64,000 nucleotides of DNA, from positions 1 through 64,000 of the forward strand of contig JAQWOH010000025.1 in the NCBI GenBank assembly GCA_029245955.1, given 5' to 3'. Each line of letters opens with the position of its first letter. Position 1 is the first letter of the stretch. The translations under genes and the position numbers were made by a program. Below are positions 17,285-27,266 of the stretch, in pieces. Origin of the DNA: Fuerstiella sp. (GTDB lineage: Bacteria > Planctomycetota > Planctomycetia > Planctomycetales > Planctomycetaceae). The notes below the pieces were generated by a model that saw only the letters and a list, made by a program, of their open reading frames with translations, had not been told where the DNA came from and did no database searches.

Positions 17285-18748
17285 ATGCAACACGACATTC
17301 AAACCACACTTTCGCGCCGCGCGTTTCTCTCATCGCAAACGATGGGGCTGGGCGGACTCGCGGCGACGTGGCTGCTTGCTAACGATGGCTACGCGGCGGA
17401 TCCGGTCAAGCCGACGCTCGAACGGCCAACGTTTGACCTCACGCCGAGACGCACTGCCGTCGAACCATCCGCACGAGCCATGATCTCAATCTTTACGAGC
17501 GGAGGACCAAGTCAGATCGACCTGTTCGATCCAAAGCCCGAAGTCGACAAGCGGAACGGCACGAAGTTTACAGGCGACCTCACACTCGATTCGTCCGCCA
17601 TGACCGCGCGGAACAGCCGCGAGTTGCTCGGCAGCAAGTGGAAGTTCCGGCACTACGGCGAAAGCGGCATCGAGATGAGTGAGCTGATCCCTCACATCGG
17701 CAGCATCGCCGATGACTTGACGCTCGTACGTTCGATGCAGACAGGTAACAGTTCGCACGTCCCGGCTCTTCACATCATCAATACGGGCCGGCCGCGAGCA
17801 GGTCGACCTTCGCTGGGAAGCTGGATCACTTACGCACTCGGCACCGAGAATCAGAACCTGCCGGCTTTCGTTGTGCTGACAGACAAAGTCAGCCTGCCAG
17901 TCAATCGTGAGGCCAACTGGTCCAACGGTTTTATACCTTCAATGTTTCAGGGCACGGTGGCCCGGCCTCGCGATCCTCGTATTCTGAATCTGGACTCTCC
18001 GCCGCATCTCCGTGGACGTGGACAACGCGAATGGCTGGCTTTCCTGAACGAATTCAATCGGGAGCATCTGAAGCAGCGGCCGGGCGAGACGGATCTTGAA
18101 TCCCGCATCGCCAGCTATGAACTTGCCGCCCGCATGCAGGTCGCAGCGAAAGAAGCATTTGACATTTCTCGTGAGTCCGAAGCGACGAAGAAACTCTACG
18201 GGCTTGACCAGGAAGAGACTCGTGAGTTTGGAGCTCGTTGTTTGATTGCGCGTCGTTTGGTCGAACGCGGCGTTCGCTTCGTGCAGCTCCACAATGCGTA
18301 TCAGGAATGGGACCATCACGCGGACATCCACAACCGTTTGCCGGAAATGTGTCGACGAACGGACCAGCCCTCAGCCGCTCTCGTCAAGGACTTGAAGTCA
18401 CGCGGACTACTCGACACGACGCTGGTTCACTGGGGCGGCGAAATGGGCCGATTGCCGATCATTGAAATGCAAAAGCCAATCGGCCGCGATCACAACCCGT
18501 ACGGCTTCAGCATGTGGCTTGCCGGCGGCGGCGTCAAAGGCGGCCACATCCATGGCGAGACCGATGAACTCGGCTTCCGCGCCATCGCCGATCCCGTCAC
18601 GCACTTCGACTATCACGCCACGCTGCTGCATCTGTTCGGTCTCGATCACCGCGACGTGGTCTTCGAGCGATCGACGCGAAAGGAATCCCTCACGGACGGC
18701 CAACCGGCAAAAAGTGTCAACGGGATCCTGAAGAACCCGATCGCCTGA
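17285..18748 (+). CDS. DUF1501 family Tat-exported protein
   Basis: A 487-residue protein starting at the ATG at 17285, preceded by a purine-rich ribosome site (gaagagaag) and giving the Tat signal LSRRAFLSSQTMGLGGLAA. The open frame extends ten codons upstream into the hairpin repeat, which is unlikely to be translated. Family motifs: ISIFTSGGPSQIDLFDPKP, GSWITYALGTENQNLPAFVVL, HWGGEMGRLP, GRDHNPYGFS and GGGVKGGHIHGETDELG. It pairs with the DUF1549/DUF1553 gene just upstream. The reaction is unknown. Closest relatives in this window are 645-2108 and 62201-63703. Confidence 0.92.
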   Translation: MQHDIQTTLSRRAFLSSQTMGLGGLAATWLLANDGYAADPVKPTLERPTFDLTPRRTAVEPSARAMISIFTSGGPSQIDLFDPKPEVDKRNGTKFTGDLTLDSSAMTARNSRELLGSKWKFRHYGESGIEMSELIPHIGSIADDLTLVRSMQTGNSSHVPALHIINTGRPRAGRPSLGSWITYALGTENQNLPAFVVLTDKVSLPVNREANWSNGFIPSMFQGTVARPRDPRILNLDSPPHLRGRGQREWLAFLNEFNREHLKQRPGETDLESRIASYELAARMQVAAKEAFDISRESEATKKLYGLDQEETREFGARCLIARRLVERGVRFVQLHNAYQEWDHHADIHNRLPEMCRRTDQPSAALVKDLKSRGLLDTTLVHWGGEMGRLPIIEMQKPIGRDHNPYGFSMWLAGGGVKGGHIHGETDELGFRAIADPVTHFDYHATLLHLFGLDHRDVVFERSTRKESLTDGQPAKSVNGILKNPIA

Positions 18749-18827
18749 GCCACAAGTTATTCTCAATGCACATAACTACTACGCTTTGTCTTTTCGCGGC
18801 CGTTATTGGAGTTTGAGACGCATTCCA

Positions 18828-20993
18828 ATGAAGATACTTTCAAGCATCCTCACAGTTGTTTTCGCGGTGTCGGCGGCGGAAGCCGACGAACTGGCCGTCC
18901 TGACCAACGAGCCCGGCAAGCAATTGCAGCGGCTGTTGATGCGCGAGTTTTACCAACACCTCGATCGGCGGCTCGAAGAATACGCTGCCATCGGGAGTCG
19001 GGCGGATTGCGAGAAGTGGCAACGTGAGCGACGTGAATTCTTTATTCGGCGGATTGGCGGCCTTCCGGAACGCACTCCGCTGAATGTGAAAGTTGTCGGC
19101 TCATTAAAGGGCGAGGGCTATCGGGTCGAAAAGGTGCTCTTCGAAAGCCGGCCGAATCATCACGTCACGGCCAACCTGTATTTGCCGGTGACGAAGGGAC
19201 CTCATCCCGGCGTGTTGATTCCTTGCGGACACAGCCACACGGGGAAGGCCGCCGGCGGATATCAGCGCATGTCGATTCTGCTGGCTCGCCACGGCATGGC
19301 GGCTTTGTGCTACGACCCGATTGGGCAGGGCGAGCGGTATCAGTCGCTCGACTTTGAGCATGACCACGAGACGTTTGCTTCGGTGTCGTATCGGCTGGAA
19401 ACACCGCATCCGCGTGTGCGGTTTCTCTGCACGACCGAGCACACGTTGATGGGCGTGGGGTGCATTCTGCTGGGGACGAACACGGCTCAATACCGCATCT
19501 GGGACGGTCTTCGGGCGATCGACTATCTGCAGAGCCGCGACGATATCCTCGCCGACAAGATCGGCTGCGCGGGGAATTCCGGGGGCGGAACTTTGACGGC
19601 TTATTTGATGGCGCTCGACGACCGCATCGTCGCGGCGGCTCCGGCTTGTTACCTGACAACGTTCCGGCGACTGATCGAAACCAAAGGAGCACAGGACGCC
19701 GAACAGAACATCTTTGGCCAGATCGCCTTCGGCATGGACGAGCCGGATTACGTGATGATGCGCGCACCGAAGCCGACGCTGATCTGCGCCAGCACGCGCG
19801 ACGTCACATTCGACATCGGCGGGACGTGGAATCTGTTTCGGCAGTCGAAACGGTTTTACGCCCGGCTCGGTTTTCCCGAACGCGTGGAATTGAATGAAGC
19901 CGACGTTCCGCATGGCATGTACCTGCAACACCGGGAAGCCATCGCCCGCTGGATGCATCGTTGGTTGCTGGGCACGGACAAAGTCATTCGGGAAGTTGAT
20001 CCGAAGACGCTGCCCGATCCCATCAGCGACAAGGAACTGCGGGCACTCAGCGAAGGCGACTGGACGAAGGAGCAGCTCTATTGCACACCGGAAGGCCAGG
20101 CGCTGCTGATGAAAGGCGAAAAATCCGTTTTCGAAATCAACGTCGGTATCGAACGCAAGTTGCGAGAGGAACGCGAGGCGGCATGGGAGAAGCTGAACGC
20201 GAATCAGCGTCGCGAGTTGGTGCGCAAGACGATTGGTCCGTTAGTCGCAGCAAAACTCGCCAAGAGTTTCGGTAGGAACGGGAAGTGGGCCGAAAGTCTT
20301 GGCGACTTTCGCTACGCCAATGCAAAAACAATCGAAACCGTCCAACGAGACGGTTACCGAATCGAGAAAATCATTCTCGCCGACAACGAAGACCAGCTCG
20401 CGTTACCGGGCCTGCTCTTCGTTCCTGAAGCCGTGTCCAAGCCGCCCGTCCTTTATCTGCAAGGCGAGAGTATGAAAGTGGAGGCCCAACCGGGCGGCCG
20501 TTGCGAGCATCTCGTGAAACAAGGCCACATTGTCCTGTCCGCCGAACTCAGCGGCATCGGCGAAACAGAAACCGGCCACGACAAACGCGACTACGGCCGC
20601 GGTCGATTCGGCCGGGACGTGCAGGAAATCTATCTGGCGTATTTGATGGGCCGCTCGTTCGTGGGCATGCGGACGGACGACGTGTTGCGCTGGTCGGACT
20701 GTCTGTCTCGTCACGGATCGAACGAAAAGCCGCTCCCGATTCAACTGATCGCGACCGGCGAGGCCGCCATCCCGGCGCTTCACGCGGCGGCTCTGGAACC
20801 GTCACGTTTCGAATCAGTTCGTTTGAAAGGCATGATTCGTTCCTGGGCGGAAGTCGTCGCCGCGCCGGAAAGCAAGAACCAGCTGGTCAACGCCGTCCAC
20901 GGTGCACTGCGACATTACGATCTACCGGATTTGGTTGAACTCGCAGGCAAAGCGCGTGTGAAGATCGAACAGCCCGCACTCGCGCATCAGTAG
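18828..20993 (+). CDS. Secreted two-domain alpha/beta hydrolase (acetyl xylan esterase-like)
   Basis: A 721-residue product from the ATG at 18828, which gives the signal MKILSSILTVVFAVSAAEAD. The first domain has the oxyanion region PHPGVLIPCGHSHTGKA, the nucleophile elbow GNSGGG with Ser251, and a candidate catalytic His362 (DVPHGMY), as in dienelactone hydrolase/acetyl xylan esterase-like proteins. The second domain (about residue 500 on) has a similar fold outline but no G-x-S-x-G elbow, so it is probably non-catalytic. Between them, residues 474-496 are encoded exactly by a 69-base copy of the double-hairpin repeat, inserted in frame. Likely substrate is an acetylated polysaccharide, by context only. 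Confidence 0.87.
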   Translation: MKILSSILTVVFAVSAAEADELAVLTNEPGKQLQRLLMREFYQHLDRRLEEYAAIGSRADCEKWQRERREFFIRRIGGLPERTPLNVKVVGSLKGEGYRVEKVLFESRPNHHVTANLYLPVTKGPHPGVLIPCGHSHTGKAAGGYQRMSILLARHGMAALCYDPIGQGERYQSLDFEHDHETFASVSYRLETPHPRVRFLCTTEHTLMGVGCILLGTNTAQYRIWDGLRAIDYLQSRDDILADKIGCAGNSGGGTLTAYLMALDDRIVAAAPACYLTTFRRLIETKGAQDAEQNIFGQIAFGMDEPDYVMMRAPKPTLICASTRDVTFDIGGTWNLFRQSKRFYARLGFPERVELNEADVPHGMYLQHREAIARWMHRWLLGTDKVIREVDPKTLPDPISDKELRALSEGDWTKEQLYCTPEGQALLMKGEKSVFEINVGIERKLREEREAAWEKLNANQRRELVRKTIGPLVAAKLAKSFGRNGKWAESLGDFRYANAKTIETVQRDGYRIEKIILADNEDQLALPGLLFVPEAVSKPPVLYLQGESMKVEAQPGGRCEHLVKQGHIVLSAELSGIGETETGHDKRDYGRGRFGRDVQEIYLAYLMGRSFVGMRTDDVLRWSDCLSRHGSNEKPLPIQLIATGEAAIPALHAAALEPSRFESVRLKGMIRSWAEVVAAPESKNQLVNAVHGALRHYDLPDLVELAGKARVKIEQPALAHQ
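20247..20315. repeat. REP-like double-hairpin repeat, copy 2 (inside a CDS)
   Basis: Inverted 26-base arms (20247-20272 and 20290-20315) with a 17-base spacer match the intergenic copy at 17207-17271 in the opposite orientation. The length is 69 bases, exactly 23 codons, and it begins on a codon boundary of the hydrolase gene, encoding AAKLAKSFGRNGKWAESLGD followed by FRY without a stop. The first arm carries two changes from the consensus; the distal arm is perfect. Confidence 0.92.
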
Positions 20994-21020
20994 CGTGCCA
21001 ATTCGCAGGGGAAGCAAACG

Positions 21021-23459
21021 ATGAACACGACGAAACTCAACAACATATTCACTCTGGGCGTCGTTCTATTGGCGCTACTCGGTAACTGCCTCACAGTTCA
21101 AGCGGAACCAACCATCGCCTGGAGCGGAAACGGGAAGCACCGATTGCTTGTCAAAGTCCTGCCTCGCAAGCTCGCCGGACGGCCGGACGACGAACTGCCG
21201 GCCGAGTTGGCGATCGACTTTCAAAAGGAGCTGCGCAAGCTCGGTCTAAAACAACTTGTCGATTTATCAACGCTTCAGATTGTTCGCTACGACTCACGTA
21301 CCGGCCAGGCCATTTCCGACGGAAACTACGCTTATGGCAAAAGCGACGCCGAGCGGCCTTTTCGTTGGTACGACGCAGCGATCCCCTATGAGTTTCCCGA
21401 GTTCGCCAATGCGGTTTCACGCACCAGGGACAAGATCGTGCGTCGGTCACGAGTTCGCGGCGGTTATTTGTTCAACGTGATTGGCGACTGGCGGAAAGGC
21501 CGCCTGGCATGGTTGCATCGACAAGTCGGTGAACAACCTTCGCATTACGCCATCTATTTCGACTTATTGGGCGAAGGCGAAATGCCTGGTCAACTACCGC
21601 CGCGAGGTTGGTTGGGCGATGGACTGCCGCGCTGCGACAAGACGAGTCACAGTACGATGGGAGCGGACCATTGCCGCATCGATTTAGACGACTGGAATGA
21701 TGATGGACTGGTCGATCTGATCGTCGGCGAACATTACGGACATGTCTTCTGGTGGCCTAACCTGGGAAGCAGGAAGCAACCCGTGTTTCGCTACTCCAAA
21801 TTCGTATCGGCGGACGGACAGCCGCTGGACGCCGGAATTGCAGCCGCTCCGAAAGTTGTCGATTGGAACGGAGACGGCATCAAGGACTTGTTGGTTGGTA
21901 CGCATTGGAACCGGCTGTTGTATTTCGAAAATACGGGTTCGAACCGCGAGCGGAAACTCGAATATCGGGGGCCTGTACGCGTCGAGGGAAAGGCTCTGGA
22001 ATTGCCGTTGCGTCCTTTGCATCGCGGCAGCCCGGACGTATTCAAACGCGACTATTATCCCGTGCCGGAAACGGTCGACTGGGACGGTGACGGCGATTTG
22101 GATTTGCTGCTGGGCGGCTACATCACCGGATTAATCTTCTTTTACGAGAACCAGGGAAAAGGCGAGGACGGTACACCGCGGCTGCGTTTGCACGGTCCGA
22201 TTAGCACCAGTGCAGGACCGTTAAATGTTGGCCACTGGTGTGCTGCGCCCTGTGTTGCAGATTTGGATGATGACGGCGATTGGGATCTGATGTCGGGGAA
22301 CATGCCGATGCACGTCCAACCGACGGAGCGTGAAAAGCATGCCGACACCTTCTTGCAGTTCTTCGCCGGAGACGGTGGAACCCAGCGAGTTCTTCAGGCT
22401 TCGACCTTTCCCGGTGTTGGTGATTTCCCGCGAGAGCGCCTCGCCACACCTCGCAGTTACGACTGGGACGACGACGGCGACCTGGATCTGGTCGTCAGCG
22501 CGCGAGAGAACATCTACTTCTACGAAAACCAGGGTACGAAGCAACAGCCTCGTTTTCAGCTTCACGCGAAGCCGTTGACCGTTGCCTGGGGGCTGGCTCC
22601 TGTTGCGGTCGATCAGTTTCGCGACTGGAATGGCGACGGGCGTCTGGATCTGATCCGCGGCTACAGGGTGAAACTTAACTCAGGACGAGGCAATCCTTTT
22701 CAATGGGAAAAGACCGAATCGGTTTTGCCTCACGGCGAACACATCTCTCATCCGTCGGGGATTGGTGACGATTGGTTTTGGCCTTACCTGAATGATTTCG
22801 ATAACGACCAGGACGTCGACGTGTTGTTTGGCGATTGGCACGGCCACGTGTGGTTTCACCGCAACGAATCGACCAAATTACAACGGCGATTTGACTTGAA
22901 GGGTTTTCTACTGCGGCTCGCCGATGGCGAATTGCTCAAGGTCGGCCCGCTCAACAAAGACCCAGACAGGGATTTTGACGCGTTGCAGGGAGCGCGAACC
23001 GTTCTGACAGCGGCGGACTTCGACCGTGACGGGCGTCGCGATCTGGTCGTGGGAGACACTTACGGCAAGATTCGTTACTTCCGCAACGCAGATAAGACGA
23101 CGAGTGACCAGCCAGTGTTTGAATCCCCCGTGCAAATCGGCGAATTGGGGATTCGTGGGTTGGTGGACTCCACCGACTGGAATCAGGACGGTTGGGCCGA
23201 CGTCATCGCGAGCGCCGCGAACGGACGAGTCCGGGTATTCCTGAATCTTGGCGACAAGGGCAGCTCGCGTTTCGCGGACGGATTTGATCCTGAGCTTCCG
23301 CCTATCGTCCAGCCGCGCGTGCTGATGGCGGACATCAACGGAGACGACGACGAGGATTTGTTCCTGCCAAGCACGCAAGGGTCTTGTTTCGTGGAACGAT
23401 CCTTTTTAGCCGGCGGGTACGCCCAGGCGATGTTATTGGCAACGGAAAGCAAAAAGTAG
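21021..23459 (+). CDS. Secreted FG-GAP/VCBS repeat protein
   Basis: An 812-residue protein with a signal peptide (LGVVLLALLGNCLTVQAEP). From about residue 210 to the end it is built of VCBS/FG-GAP repeats with calcium-binding loops: DDWNDDGLVDLIVGEHYG, DWNGDGIKDLLVGTHW, DWDGDGDLDLLLGGY, DLDDDGDWDLMSGN, DWDDDGDLDLVVSA, DWNGDGRLDLIRGY, DFDNDQDVDVLFGDW, DFDRDGRRDLVVGD, DWNQDGWADVIA and DINGDDDEDLFLPS. These predict an integrin-like beta-propeller needing Ca2+. The first 200 residues have no recognised domain. It follows the hydrolase gene by 27 bases and is probably cotranscribed. A carbohydrate- or surface-binding role is likely; no enzyme motif is seen. Confidence 0.88.
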   Translation: MNTTKLNNIFTLGVVLLALLGNCLTVQAEPTIAWSGNGKHRLLVKVLPRKLAGRPDDELPAELAIDFQKELRKLGLKQLVDLSTLQIVRYDSRTGQAISDGNYAYGKSDAERPFRWYDAAIPYEFPEFANAVSRTRDKIVRRSRVRGGYLFNVIGDWRKGRLAWLHRQVGEQPSHYAIYFDLLGEGEMPGQLPPRGWLGDGLPRCDKTSHSTMGADHCRIDLDDWNDDGLVDLIVGEHYGHVFWWPNLGSRKQPVFRYSKFVSADGQPLDAGIAAAPKVVDWNGDGIKDLLVGTHWNRLLYFENTGSNRERKLEYRGPVRVEGKALELPLRPLHRGSPDVFKRDYYPVPETVDWDGDGDLDLLLGGYITGLIFFYENQGKGEDGTPRLRLHGPISTSAGPLNVGHWCAAPCVADLDDDGDWDLMSGNMPMHVQPTEREKHADTFLQFFAGDGGTQRVLQASTFPGVGDFPRERLATPRSYDWDDDGDLDLVVSARENIYFYENQGTKQQPRFQLHAKPLTVAWGLAPVAVDQFRDWNGDGRLDLIRGYRVKLNSGRGNPFQWEKTESVLPHGEHISHPSGIGDDWFWPYLNDFDNDQDVDVLFGDWHGHVWFHRNESTKLQRRFDLKGFLLRLADGELLKVGPLNKDPDRDFDALQGARTVLTAADFDRDGRRDLVVGDTYGKIRYFRNADKTTSDQPVFESPVQIGELGIRGLVDSTDWNQDGWADVIASAANGRVRVFLNLGDKGSSRFADGFDPELPPIVQPRVLMADINGDDDEDLFLPSTQGSCFVERSFLAGGYAQAMLLATESKK

Positions 23460-23741
23460 ATAAAGGGCTTCGCATGTCGAATCTCGTTGGAGTGGCGGGG
23501 AAAACTCGCGGCGATGGCCGCGGCCGCGACGGTTCGGCATCACGATCGCGAGGCGCTTGGCAGGCAGTACATCACAAGATAGCGGATGAGAATCCGCCAC
23601 CGACTGAGTCGGCCGGAACACGGAGCGAAGCGACGCCGCTCCGGCAATTGGATACGTGCTGCGGGTAGTTTATACTGACGCCGCCGGAAAGGCGCTGCGC
23701 GGAGTCCGGCCTTTCTGAGCTCTATATCAAGTGATCCCGCT
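23460..23741. other. Intergenic region with GC-rich hairpins
   Basis: No gene is seen in these 282 bases. Two inverted repeats could form terminators or repetitive hairpins: CGGAGCG/CGCTCCG at 23621-23643 and GAAAGGC/GCCTTTC at 23687-23715. Neither is followed by a T run. The last bases (from about 23728) match the sequence that joins the 12392 gene to the duplicated esterase at 13951, showing that the esterase was copied with its upstream flank. Confidence 0.6.
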
Positions 23742-26700
23742 ATGACCCGAATCGCGCTCTACGCCGTCACCGTTCTGTTGCTTGACGTACCACTCTCTGT
23801 CAGTGCGGACGAGGAACACCGTCATGTCTATCTGCTGATGGGCCAATCCAACATGGTGGGGCGGGGCGAGATGACTCGCTGGCCGCCTCACCCGCGAGTT
23901 CTCAGTTTCAACAGGGCCGGCAAGTGGATTTCCGCGGTCGATCCGCTGCACGAAACAAGCTCACGGGACCGCGTCGGACCGGGCGTCAGTTTCGCACGCG
24001 GGATGCTGCACGTTGTCGATCAGCGCATCACGATTGGGCTGGTTCCCTGTGCCGTTGGCGGCTCGCCGCTTTCGCGATGGGAGAAAGGGGGGGATCTGTA
24101 CGCAGCGACCGTTCGACGTGCTCGCGAAGCGACGAAACACGGCACGCTGAGGGGAATCCTCTGGATGCAGGGCGAGAAGGACGCGAAGGAACTGACGCTC
24201 GCGAAGAGTTACAGCAAGCGACTGGATGCAATGATTCTGGATCTCCGTCGTGAATTCGGAATGCCCGAGCTGCCGTTCGTCGCAGCGTTGCCATGTGTCG
24301 AACTGGCTGAACTGGACGATCGTCCCGGTGCGGAACTTGTTTCGGAGTCTCTCAGGGAGTTGCCGCTTCGTGTTCAGCACACGGTGACGGTCGATTCGGC
24401 CGGTCTGAAGAGCACGGGAGATCAGACACACTTCTCGACGCCATCACAGCGCGAACTCGGACGCCGCTACGCAGAAGCGATGGCAACACTGTTGGGATAC
24501 GACGATGTGGAGATCCCCGATGGCTCGTGTCCCTACCGCACGCCGGAAGCCTGGCGGCAGGCTGTCCCGGGCAAATACCGAAGGCGGCCGGAATATGCAT
24601 TCGTTGAAGCAGATCCGGAACTGCCCAACGTTTTGCTGATTGGCGACTCGATCTCAATGTCCTACACAGTGGGCGTTCGCGAGAAGCTCGCGGGGATCGC
24701 CAACGTCTACCGCGCACCCGACAACTGCCGTTCAACCCGGCAGACACTGAATCAGATTGAGACGTATCTTGGCCACCAGCAGTGGGATGTGATCCACTTC
24801 AACTGGGGCATTCATGACCTGACGCATCTGAATGAGTCAGGCAAAGCCGCACCTCCACCCGAGGGCGAACCCCAAATTCCACTGGATCAGTACCGGGACA
24901 ACATTCGACAACTGTTGCGACGACTCCGCCAGTCGGACGCCAGGCTGATCTGGGCCTCGACCACTCCCGTCGGACGCAAGGCCGAAGTCCACGGCTTCCG
25001 ACGCAACAGCGACGTGATCGCTTACAACCATGCCGCCAAAGAGTTGCTGAAAGATGAGAACGTCGAAACCAACGACCTGTACTCGCTGGTGAAGCCGCAA
25101 GCCGAACGATGGCTGAGCGACGGGGTGCATTTCACGCGTCATGGACAGACTGTGCTGGCAGGGGCTGTTGCGCAGACGATTCAGAACTCGTTGGCGGACG
25201 AAAACCGCACAAAGTCAACGGCGCTGAGTCCATTCGCTCGCAAGCTGCTCGCGGCGGATGACTCTGCGCTGAAGCGGATTTCGCTGGGTGCCAAACAAAG
25301 CCTGCTTGAACTGGCCCCGGTCAATCTGCCAACCAATCCGCAGGGTGACAACAATCACTTCGGCTGGCCTGTCGCCACGATGGTCAACGATACGCTGATC
25401 GTCGTTCACCGAGCCATGCCCGGTCATAACCGCAAGCTGTCGGGCGACGCCGATTCCGACACCACGTATTCCACGATCGTCCGCTCAACCAATGGCGGGC
25501 AGGAGTGGTCCGAGCCGTACGATGTGCGACGCTGCATGACGAAAGAAGATCGCAACCGCGGCGGGTCGGTACCGCTGTCTCACCGCTACAAGTTCGATCC
25601 CGATAACCATAGCCCGCTCGGTTACAAACTTCATCTCAACGCGCTTGGAACAACGGGTGACGGAGCGGTCATCCTCGTCAGTGATCACGGCGCGTTCCGC
25701 AGTGAAGACGAGGGCCGCACGTGGAAACACCTGCGGGAGGCCTTTCGGGAAGACCGCCACGAAGGTCCGTTCGTCTCGGTCGGCCCGCGAATTATCGATC
25801 ACCCTGAGCACGGCCTGCTGCTGTTTGCACACCACACGATCTACAAAAACCACCGTCCACACGAAATCGTGCGTGAACTGGCGATTTACCGCTCACGCGA
25901 CCGGGGCGAGAGCTGGGAGAAGACTCGACTGGTGCTGCCTGACTGGTGTAAGCCGGCAGAACCCGACGTCATTTTTCACGACAACCAGTTTGCCGCGATG
26001 GTCCGCAATCAGGCTCCGGCCAACATTCTCGCGCAGATGCGGTTCCAGTTCGGCGACACAACCATTGTTGATGTCGCCAACACGAACATGAAGACTCGTC
26101 GCTCGGTTGATACGTCCGCGATTTGTTTCAACCCGGTCACAAAGCGCTACGAAGTTGTCCAGTCGAAGCGAGAAGACATGAGTATCAACCTGTTCAGCAT
26201 CGCTCCTGAAGACTGGCAAACGGCAAAGTGGCGATTCGAAGGACAACTCTTTAAACGCTCCGGTTCTTTCTACTCAACAGCCGATGGCTTCCACACGGGC
26301 GGAGCCGTCGTCGACGCAAAGCGCGGAGTCCAGCATATCCTTTTCTACAGCGGCCATCCCGGCGGACCGGCCGGAGTCTTTCGTCTGACGCGGACTCTCG
26401 AGACGCCGAAACTGACGGAATTCCTGAAGCCGCGAAACCGGCCGGGCAAACGCGACACGGCCCACTGGACAGGAAATGCGAAGACGACCAACTGGAATGA
26501 TCCCGCCAACTGGGATCTCGGAATTCCGGACCAGCACGATGTCGTCATCTTCGACGGGCGGGCCGCAGGGCAAACGATACAAGTTGATGATGTCGTCAGA
26601 GTCGGACGAATTGAACTGCGACTGGAGAAAAAGACCGACCGATTATCACTCAACGGGTCGGGCACGCTTGCGATTCACGGAGCAGAATACCTCCGTAACA

Positions 26701-27266
26701 AGTATTCTACAGCGATGATTCAGACTGGCATCCTCGACCTCGGCTCAGAGTTGAATGTGGAAATTCGCAACCAGCGTTTCGTCGCGGGCAATCAGGACGG
26801 GACGATCGTCATTCGATCAAACCGAGTCCGCGCCGGAAAGAAAGAGGCGACGAGCAACAGCTACAAAAGCGACGGTGAGCACCTGAAGCTGAGCATTACC
26901 GATCGTGGTTGCATTCGCCTGATGACGGAGCATTGGGAACCCGGCATGTCGCTGGATATGTCGTCGAGCCACACGGAAGGCCCAAAGGTTTTTGACTTCG
27001 CGTTGGCTGATAGGCAGCAGGGTGCAACGTTCATCCGGCTGAAAGAGCACGACGGCGACCCGGTCGAAATCCGCAGCTTTGACAACGATGACTTCTTCCG
27101 CTTTCGTGCCAACCCGCTTAAGTCATGCGACACGGGCAAGGAATTCCGAATCGATGCAGTGAAATTCAATGGGTGGCCGGACAACGGCGCAGCGGGCATT
27201 GAGCACCGAGGAGATTACTGGTACCTCAAACCTGCGACTGCAAGTTTGCCAAAGGAGCTGCCGTGA
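23742..27266 (+). CDS. Sialate O-acetylesterase-SGNH hydrolase-sialidase fusion
   Basis: A 1174-residue secreted protein with signal MTRIALYAVTVLLLDVPLSV. Residues about 28-255 form a SASA-type carbohydrate esterase (GQSNMVGRGEM with Ser36). Residues about 290-490 form a second, SGNH/GDSL hydrolase (LIGDSIS with Ser303; DGVHFT with Asp460 and His463). Residues about 510-890 are a sialidase-like propeller with Asp boxes (STNGGQEWSEP, SEDEGRTWKHL, SRDRGESWEKT). Residues about 905-1174 open with WNDPANWDLG and look like a beta-helical or adhesion module. Three putative enzymes in one chain suggest coordinated deacylation and cleavage of an acylated glycan. The 3' end overlaps the next gene by four bases. 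A broken duplicate of its 5' end lies at 13970. Confidence 0.88.
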   Translation: MTRIALYAVTVLLLDVPLSVSADEEHRHVYLLMGQSNMVGRGEMTRWPPHPRVLSFNRAGKWISAVDPLHETSSRDRVGPGVSFARGMLHVVDQRITIGLVPCAVGGSPLSRWEKGGDLYAATVRRAREATKHGTLRGILWMQGEKDAKELTLAKSYSKRLDAMILDLRREFGMPELPFVAALPCVELAELDDRPGAELVSESLRELPLRVQHTVTVDSAGLKSTGDQTHFSTPSQRELGRRYAEAMATLLGYDDVEIPDGSCPYRTPEAWRQAVPGKYRRRPEYAFVEADPELPNVLLIGDSISMSYTVGVREKLAGIANVYRAPDNCRSTRQTLNQIETYLGHQQWDVIHFNWGIHDLTHLNESGKAAPPPEGEPQIPLDQYRDNIRQLLRRLRQSDARLIWASTTPVGRKAEVHGFRRNSDVIAYNHAAKELLKDENVETNDLYSLVKPQAERWLSDGVHFTRHGQTVLAGAVAQTIQNSLADENRTKSTALSPFARKLLAADDSALKRISLGAKQSLLELAPVNLPTNPQGDNNHFGWPVATMVNDTLIVVHRAMPGHNRKLSGDADSDTTYSTIVRSTNGGQEWSEPYDVRRCMTKEDRNRGGSVPLSHRYKFDPDNHSPLGYKLHLNALGTTGDGAVILVSDHGAFRSEDEGRTWKHLREAFREDRHEGPFVSVGPRIIDHPEHGLLLFAHHTIYKNHRPHEIVRELAIYRSRDRGESWEKTRLVLPDWCKPAEPDVIFHDNQFAAMVRNQAPANILAQMRFQFGDTTIVDVANTNMKTRRSVDTSAICFNPVTKRYEVVQSKREDMSINLFSIAPEDWQTAKWRFEGQLFKRSGSFYSTADGFHTGGAVVDAKRGVQHILFYSGHPGGPAGVFRLTRTLETPKLTEFLKPRNRPGKRDTAHWTGNAKTTNWNDPANWDLGIPDQHDVVIFDGRAAGQTIQVDDVVRVGRIELRLEKKTDRLSLNGSGTLAIHGAEYLRNKYSTAMIQTGILDLGSELNVEIRNQRFVAGNQDGTIVIRSNRVRAGKKEATSNSYKSDGEHLKLSITDRGCIRLMTEHWEPGMSLDMSSSHTEGPKVFDFALADRQQGATFIRLKEHDGDPVEIRSFDNDDFFRFRANPLKSCDTGKEFRIDAVKFNGWPDNGAAGIEHRGDYWYLKPATASLPKELP

